From positions 1 through 37,837 of the forward strand of contig LSSN01001434.1 in NCBI GenBank assembly GCA_001970855.1: a DNA stretch of 37,837 nt, written 5' to 3'. The position numbers and the translations under genes are program-made. The stretch's first letter is position 1, and every line of letters starts with the position of its first letter. The notes under the pieces are model-generated. The model searched no databases, was not told the origin of the DNA, and saw only the letters and a program-made list of their open reading frames with translations. The stretch is from Smittium culicis (lineage: Eukaryota; Kickxellomycota; Harpellomycetes; Harpellales; Legeriomycetaceae). Below are positions 31,901 to 37,837 of the stretch, one piece after another.

Positions 31901-33379
31901 GGTAGTTTTTGCTAGGTCTAGCTGATAAAAGCTGCGCCAAAAGCTTAGTATCAAAACCATAAATTTTCGAATGAATCCATTCATGCCGGAGCTTAGATTT
32001 GGAATTTTTATTACTTTTGTTATGCCCAGGGGCCGAATGAAGCCCGATAGGTGGTTTATTGACCTTGTTTTTGTAATCAGAGTAAGAGAATTCATCGAAT
32101 ATAAAAGAGCTTGATTTAATTATGTCAGTACTATTTAAAGATATTGAAGGATCAAGAATATCAATATTTGAGGTGTTTCCAGCTTTGAATTGAATTTCAT
32201 TAAAATCGGGGAAAGAATCATTATGATCTTTGGAAAAAGCGTTTTTAAGATCAGAAATAAGGGGTATCTTATCTTTAGCGGTAGAGGATTTCAAGCTATT
32301 CTCATCTAAATGTTTGCTATATATTGGACGGGAATCTATGTTTGTAGGATCTTTGATAGCTAGGTTATCAATAGGATTTAAGCTAGAGATAGAAGTATTT
32401 TTAATGCCTTTTTCGTTAGAAGATTCAGCATTCTCATTGGTGTTTATGGTTCTATCAGCAGGGTCAGGATTTTTTTTCGTTTTATAGTAAAATAGGCCTT
32501 TACTTTCTCTGCCTTTACGGTGGTTTCTTGTATTAGTGGGTGTAAATTCAGCATGTTTATTTAAAATTCCCAATCCAGGCATGGCATCGTCAGTATTTAT
32601 AGAAAGAAGACTAGATGCTATATTAAAGCAAGGTTGGTGAGGAATTTTAAATAGTGTAAGCTTAGAGTAAATTTATAATATAAAGTTGAACTTTTACCTT
32701 GCTTATTAATTGCTGGAGAAGAAATGGGGCTGTCAATTTGAAGCGAGAAATCTTGTTTAGAGCCTAATTGCGATGCTGAATCTACAGGAGTTAACGAGTC
32801 TTTATCAATTACATCGGCATCTAATATATGATAGAGTATAAGTAATCATGACAGAAAAAAAAAAGATTGAGATTTTAAAGAGAACCTTGAATGAAAAAGC
32901 TGGATAACTCTGATTGATTCTCTTCAGCCAGATTTAAACATACGCTACTTACATCATTTCCCAAAGAGTTAATTTTCTTTTTGGAGTCTATAAGCAGGAA
33001 AAAAAAAAGCAAGGTGTAAGTAAGTAAAGGTAATTTAATAGTAGGGTATATTTATCTAATTACTTTGGGTTTCTTTTAGAGGGGCATTTCCAGGAAGTTT
33101 ATTACTTTTAGATTGGAGAGAAGGAATCGAAGATAAATTTTGAGTGCCGTCTTTTAAATTTAAAGAATCGTAAGAGTTGCGTTTTGAATTTGAGTTATTT
33201 AAAGATGCATCAAGCGAAGGGATAATGGTGGGGATCGGGACTTCTTTAGGTAATTGAATTGGATCATCGCCGATTCTGTTTCTATAAGAGTCAAAAACAG
33301 TTTCAGGATATTTAAAGGGTAAATGATAACCTTTAGATGAGTAGGTTACTAAAAATACACCTAATAAATAGTCATCCAT
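28986..33379 (-). CDS. NPR3: Npr3, GATOR1/SEACIT subunit (four exons)
   Basis: Npr3 pairs with Npr2 in the complex that inactivates the Gtr/Rag GTPases and so represses TORC1 on amino-acid starvation, at the vacuole or lysosome (family knowledge). Exons are 33064-33379, 32886-32987, 32698-32820 and 28986-32617; every join is in phase 1 and the total encodes about 1390 aa. The N-terminus MDDYLLGVFLVTYSSKGYHLPFKYPE is the first longin strand. IYGFDTKLLAQLLSARPSKNYRRFHVGIDDLSFLGYP is at about 400-436. FHVVFMINGN...LKPLTSALKWEQQQSNWVYKE, at about 564-610, is the second longin part. HPLIDCSFAQICRLCAHLVYWGEARIICP is at about 988-1016. The C-terminal winged helix ends ...NGKHHVDEILFREFLTISQFFQLMKPFKDLVIMTFHY. 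Ser/Asn-rich insertions make it longer than budding-yeast Npr3. The exon 2 donor (GTTCTC) is weak; a stronger GTAAGT lies inside exon 2 but would break the frame. Confidence 0.92.
32618..33063 (-). other. Three short NPR3 introns and two small internal exons
   Basis: Introns on the minus strand are 32988-33063 (76 bp, GTAATT...TATAG), 32821-32885 (65 bp, GTTCTC...ATTAG) and 32618-32697 (80 bp, GTAAAA...TATAG). The 102-bp and 123-bp exons between them keep the frame open. The second intron is the least certain because of its donor. Confidence 0.75.
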
Positions 33380-35424
33380 AATTTATTGTCTTGGTAGTGT
33401 CATAAGAGAATCGATATTATGCTACAGGATTTATTTAAATAAAAAAGTATCTGGAGAAAGATCTAAAGTTAGTAATCGAAAGATTTTGATAAAATATTTG
33501 TACACATATAAAATTTCGAAATTTACAAAATAATGCATTTTAATGAATATACTTTAATTTTTTAAGCCAAATATAAACAGAAAAGCGGCGAGCTTGTATA
33601 CATCAAGAAGCCAATCACAATTAAGAGAGTCTATTGGTTAAAATATTTATAGAAAATAAACCCATTTCGTGTAAATAGCAAATTAGCCCTTTCATGGGCG
33701 AAAATAAACTTTTGGCCCTAAAATCGTATCCAATTATGGTCAATAAAAATGATTATACTCCGAACCTCATAAGGGTGTTGGCTTGTTATAGAATAGTAGC
33801 AAATAATAAATATACTTTTAAATCGTAGACGAATCATTAAATTCATTTTTTTAAATGGTGTTGGATGGGAAAGGGTTAAAGAGCCGCTTAGATTTTTTTC
33901 ATATAAAATATTTTTGTATTTAATACTACTAGTTACTGAAGGAAAGAAGATATTGCTTAAAATTTACATAGAGTTCTTAGAAAGATACATAATAGTCATA
34001 AATATCGAAACTATAAATTTGTTATATATTCTGCAGTAGAGTTACTCCTAGTTATATGAATTAAAGATTATATCAAGTTATAATTCAATTTAAAGGAAGT
34101 AATTTATTTATTTTAAATCAGCTTTATTAATTTGAACTGTTTATTATTATGGAAATGACTCCATCTTTTCGATAGATTAAACACAATTTATATTACATAA
34201 TATTAGTATTTAGGTTAATAGTTAAGTTGTTCCAATCTGATATTATCTGATAGATTCAAATGCATGCCTTCTTAATCTCAAAAGACAAATTGTATATGGT
34301 TGATCGAAGTACGCTCTATATAAAAACCATCTAAACAAGTATTGGAATTATTGTAAGCCTTTTTAAGATACAAAAATATAATTATAACATGTCGAGCTCT
34401 TAGATAGCATTTCTTAGACAAACAAAAAAAAGATGAACTGAGAATATAATATTAGAAGGTATGTTATGACGCAGTATAAATAGCTTTAATAAATAACGAC
34501 AGTATAGTATTATTGAGCTACAAAATTTTCTCAAAGAATTTCAAGTTTTCATAGGGAGACAAAAGATGGCACTTGGATATTATTTATGCATTCGCTAGTA
34601 CAAAAAGGTATGGTTTAAAAAATGGCATAATCGAAGCCGGTTTTGAGGGCTAACAAGTTTGTATTGATTTTTTATCATAGAAATGCAAGTTAATGTGGAA
34701 AATATATGTGTTAATAGCGAAATAAGCTTGGATAGTATGGGTACCCGCTATTTAAATTGAATACCAAGCCCTTGCACTAAAGCGAATCAAAAATGTATTT
34801 ATAGCTACCGAAATCTTGTATAAGCATATCTTGCTGGAATTGACGTTATTGGCCAATAGTTTAAATAAAGCTCATATTTTGCAAGCAAAAAAAAATAGCA
34901 CTCCAATAACTAGAAAATAAATAAAGTAGTATAATGCTGTGAATCAATAAAACTGTAAATCTAAAAAAAAAGTATAAAAATTATAGATCAATATCATTGA
35001 TGAGTTTAAAAAGTGCGAAATTTCAATTTGGTCAGACTGTTTCTACAATAAGCTTACATTTTGCTATTATTTAGACAATTTTGGATTTTTGAATTCCTTT
35101 TTACTTTCCACAGTAGGCACAATTTAATACAACATAATATATCTATTGGCCCCCATTTTTTCATGTCATATTCTATTTGCCAATTTACTAAGTGTTTCAG
35201 ATAAAATGAACGAGTGGCCAGTAATAGAATTCGAATTTAATAAAATAGCTCAGCCAATTGGTGAAAAGTATTATTTGCGATATGCTTTGAGAGGGGTAGT
35301 CTACAAATAAAAAAAAATTTTCCTTCGTGTTCAAAAGGTATAAAAGGCAATACATTCTCTTCCTTAAGATAATTTAGAAACAATTCAAAGATTCGCTATA
35401 TGAAATAAAAATTTTATCTCTATG
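33380..35424. other. Intergenic: NPR3 promoter to RNase MRP RNA
   Basis: No gene seen. CCAAT/ATTGG boxes stand upstream of NPR3 (33611, 33633, 33730) and upstream of the MRP RNA (34848/34853, 35145, 35180, 35264/35267). TATAAAAGG occurs at 35339-35347 and TATATGAAATAAAA at 35397-35410. Confidence 0.55.
35397..35402 (+). promoter_or_regulatory. TATA-like element for the MRP RNA
   Basis: TATATG lies about 28-30 bp before the inferred 5' end of the MRP RNA, the usual distance for an external Pol III TATA box. A better TATAAAAGG lies farther up at 35339, so the assignment is tentative. Confidence 0.35.
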
Positions 35425-35837
35425 ATCGGAGTTGCATTATCTTTTGTGTCACGTTGTTGCTTGTAGTCAAATATGAGTTTTCAATTGGTACATAATTTAG
35501 TGTTTATAACTCTGGGATAAAGTCCCCGGACAAACTTGGTAGAAAGTACCATCCTTAACGGAACCCGAGTCGATTCACTTCAAACTGCTTCTTACCGTTC
35601 AGATTTTCATTTCAGCCGAAGAAGGATTTATTACATTGCTCCGAGGTTTTGATTCTCTGTTCGGTAGGAGTTACGGCTGTTTGTACTCTGAATTTGGCTC
35701 CATTGTCATAGCACAGTTATGCGAATCACGCTTTACGCTGAGTATTTCTTTCCATACTAGCTATGTATTGCAATACCTGGTAGCGTTGATCTCAACGGGG
35801 CTTATTCTTGGATTGTTTCTCAACTCGTACACTTTTT
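35425..35837 (+). ncRNA. RNase MRP RNA
   Basis: The RNA subunit of RNase MRP, the nucleolar ribonucleoprotein that cleaves pre-rRNA in ITS1. Three family signatures occur in order. CR-I is GATAAAGTCCCCGGAC near 35516-35531; human RMRP has GGAAAGTCCCCGGAC. The following hairpin GGTA-GAAAG-TACC (35538-35550) has the MRP-specific GARAR loop; human has GGCA-GAGAG-TGCC at the same place. CR-V is CACAGTTATGCG at 35712-35723, about 180 nt later, and can form P4 with CR-I. Other hairpins include GTATTGCAATAC (35765) and CGTTGATCTCAACG (35784-35797). The 3' end is set by TTTTT at 35833-35837. The 5' end is inferred from a possible P1 helix, GAGTTG (35429-35434) with CAACTC (35821-35826); an alternative P1 would start near 35446. 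Length of about 390-410 nt is within the fungal range. The block is clearly richer in GC than its flanks. Confidence 0.88.
35833..35837 (+). terminator. Pol III T-run terminator of the MRP RNA
   Basis: Five Ts directly after the sequence CGTACAC that closes the RNA. This matches Pol III transcription of MRP RNA. Confidence 0.65.
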
Positions 35838-36742
35838 AGGTCCTTGCTTCTTGAATATCTCTTCGACTGGTTAGTACCTTTAATTTATTACTCTTATTTT
35901 AACCTTATGATGATCTTATACAACGAATTTCTTCACCTGAATCACACATGTGGAATAACATACATTGAGCTTTTTAACCCTGATACCTAATCATATCTAA
36001 ACATTTATTTATACTCGAATTTATTTAACTGGATCCTGTTATTATTTTTAGGCTGCTTCTTCTATCAGAAATTTCCAGCGAAGACATATCTGTAATTAAT
36101 TAGAATCTTTTGTAACTTTAGTCAAATAAAAATAATTTATAACTCATCAATAATTTTTTAAATTATCTTAATATTGTAACTATGTGTTTATGTTAATAGT
36201 CTTTCTATATTACTATATTGTGTATAAACTTGCCTTATTAATGCATCATTCCATAATGCTTTACCATCGAGTGCTTTGACTGATTGAGACCACATTAAAT
36301 TTTCCATAATTAACAAACCGTGCTTTTAACTATAATTAATACTCCATTATTTATTTATTTTTATGATAATATATTTGTGCCGATTCTCATCTATTTAATA
36401 TTTTACAGGCTATGTCGACAAGAGCAGCTATTGTCTGAATAATTGCAAAGTTTATATCAACATAAAAAAATTTAATACTATATTTAAATTTATGATTTTT
36501 ATTTCGATAAATTATACAGCCTAAAGCTTCGTAGCTACTAGTAACTAAGGCTAGTATAAAATCAGTTACATTTCTGTTAGCGAGTACATTTTCCAGTCAA
36601 GTATTGAAAATTGCACTTCATAATGGTTAACAACAGACTACTAGAAGTTCACTCTTATTTATGTCAATAAAATACATATGTTCGCCACTTGATTCTCGAA
36701 ATTGGATTCGCTAACTGCCCTTCGACAAACTCTTATAGTTTA
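35838..36742. other. Intergenic between MRP RNA and the secreted-protein gene
   Basis: AT-rich; no gene, repeat or RNA recognised. Confidence 0.55.
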
Positions 36743-37822
36743 CTATTCGTAAAGCCACCTGTTTCTAAATTTTTCGTCAATATCCCAACATTCGCGAAAT
36801 CCCTGAGAACTATTCCAATTTAGTTGAAATGAATGATTCCTTTTATATGCATACTCAAATCTTCTTCCGAAACAGTTTTTTGGCTTAATACTCAATGTTG
36901 AAATAAAGGTATCTTCGCTAGCTCCAAAAAATTCCCACATATCCTGCACAGTAGACATATTAATATATAATTGATCGTAAATATTTTGATTCTCTACATC
37001 AATATCAATTCTGTCTGTTTGATACATCTCTGCAGTGAAATAAAGCTGCTCACCATCCCCGTTTATAATTTGTGTATAATCAAGTTCGCTTTTATAAGCA
37101 CTATTGTTATCTAAAGTATCGATATAGTACGAAGTTTCATACGAGATATCAGATTCTACAGTTCCCTCAACAAAATAACCAGAACTGATCGAAGTTAAAA
37201 ATGTGTCTAAAAATACAATATTAAGAAATAAATAATCATATTGTGCTCTAAGATAATAGATAAAAGCTATTATAATTGAATTGTAATTTTTAAAAAGATT
37301 ATTGTAATACTTGGTATTTTTGATAGTCACTAATTGAATAGTCAACCAATAATTGAATATTTATACTAGTTTACATAATAGTATACTTTCAAATACAAGT
37401 TTTTCCTAGCTCATTTTATAGAAAAAGTAGTAATTACCTTGGTCATCTGCGTTTATGTTTGAAGGAGTATTCAAGTATTCAATATCAGCATTGTTATTGT
37501 AAACCTGAATATTATCGTCCAATCCATTTCCTAAAACATCAGAAAAAAACCCATTCTCTTGGCCTTGGTTTTCATGAAAGGTGCTTGTAACTAGATAACT
37601 TAAGTTACCATCATAATAAGAAGCTTCCCCAACCAATGGGACATAATAATTATAGTGTGAGCTAGTATGCTCCCATTCATCGATAGTTGTTGCAGCGTCG
37701 CATAATACCACAACCCCGTCTTTACCAATGCAGCTATACACTTGATCCGCTTCAGCTGGGAATGAAAAGACTTTGGGTATAATAGAATACAATAATACAA
37801 AGCTTAACGCGTATATCTTCAT
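36743..37822 (-). CDS. Small secreted protein of unknown function (two exons)
   Basis: Exon 1 is 37438-37822 and exon 2 is 36743-37206. The 230-bp intron (GTAATT...TTTTTAG, phase 1) joins ...NINADDQ to DTFLTSISSGYF. The product is about 282 aa. The N-terminus MKIYALSFVLLYSIIPKVFS is a typical signal peptide, with likely cleavage before FPAEA. The mature part is rich in Asp, Asn and Tyr. It has just four cysteines (about 31, 41, 240, 268), enough for two disulfides, and several N-glycosylation sequons (NLS, NMS, NHS, NSS). There is no GPI-type tail, membrane span or catalytic motif I recognise, and the C-terminus is more basic (GRRFEYAYKRNHS). The start codon lies 15 bp from the window edge, so its promoter is not seen. 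Lineage-specific secreted proteins of this kind are common in host-associated fungi, but that role is only a guess. Confidence 0.75.
37207..37436 (-). other. Putative intron of the secreted-protein gene
   Basis: GTAATT donor, acceptor TTTTTAG, 230 bp, about twice the length of the other introns here. An earlier TTAG acceptor would lead to a stop in the required frame, which supports the later one. Confidence 0.65.
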
Positions 37823-37837
37823 CTTTGAATGGAGGGG

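Noticed and set aside
35636..35839. 67-codon open frame on the + strand
   Set aside because: It lies inside the MRP RNA, and the conserved RNA elements explain the sequence better.

Overview
The window looks like AT-rich nuclear DNA from a fungus. The genes are interrupted by short GT-AG introns of 65-230 bp. They encode a SERCA-type calcium pump, an inner-nuclear-membrane LEM/HeH-MSC protein (Src1/Heh/Man1 family) and Npr3 of the TORC1-inhibiting GATOR1/SEACIT complex. There are also eukaryotic tRNA genes and an RNase MRP RNA. The pump reads [10 protein letters not shown] in M4, as I recall for fungal SERCAs, where animal and plant pumps have PEGLP. Base composition and gene style would suit an early-diverging fungus such as a Kickxellomycotina relative, but that placement is a guess.

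Left block (1-12.8 kb). A 60-bp tandem repeat (1-180) abuts a tight array of three tRNA genes (Phe, Cys, Leu; 220-459, + strand). Three protein genes follow, all on the minus strand: an unrecognised ~1034-aa basic protein (two exons, 639-3862), the SERCA pump (two exons, 4810-7944, all Ca2+ ligands and catalytic residues present) and the Src1/Heh nuclear envelope protein (two exons, 9225-12404). The upstream regions of the pump and the envelope gene are dense in CCAAT boxes.

Middle block (about 13-29 kb). This is a gene desert made of decayed mobile elements: a Mutator-like (MULE) transposase (+, about 16.77-18.32 kb), a Ty3/gypsy pol (-, about 20.0-22.76 kb) with a possible LTR-like promoter containing heat-shock-element-like palindromes, and a LINE-type reverse transcriptase (-, about 26.4-28.0 kb, perhaps to 28.3 kb). 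All carry stops or frameshifts. Several tandem, inverted and dispersed repeats lie among them.

Right block (29-37.8 kb). NPR3 (four exons, 28986-33379, -) is followed by a gene-free stretch and then by the RNase MRP RNA (+, about 35425-35837), recognised from its CR-I, GARAR-hairpin and CR-V elements. At the right edge is a two-exon gene for a small secreted protein of unknown function (36743-37822, -).

The genes do not form a pathway; they are independent housekeeping loci around a transposon graveyard. All exon joins were deduced by eye from reading frame, phase and splice-site signals. No wholly new system is evident. The least expected items are the MRP RNA, the trimeric tRNA array, the perfect splice donor abutting the SERCA start codon, and the heat-shock-like motif cluster beside the gypsy remnant.
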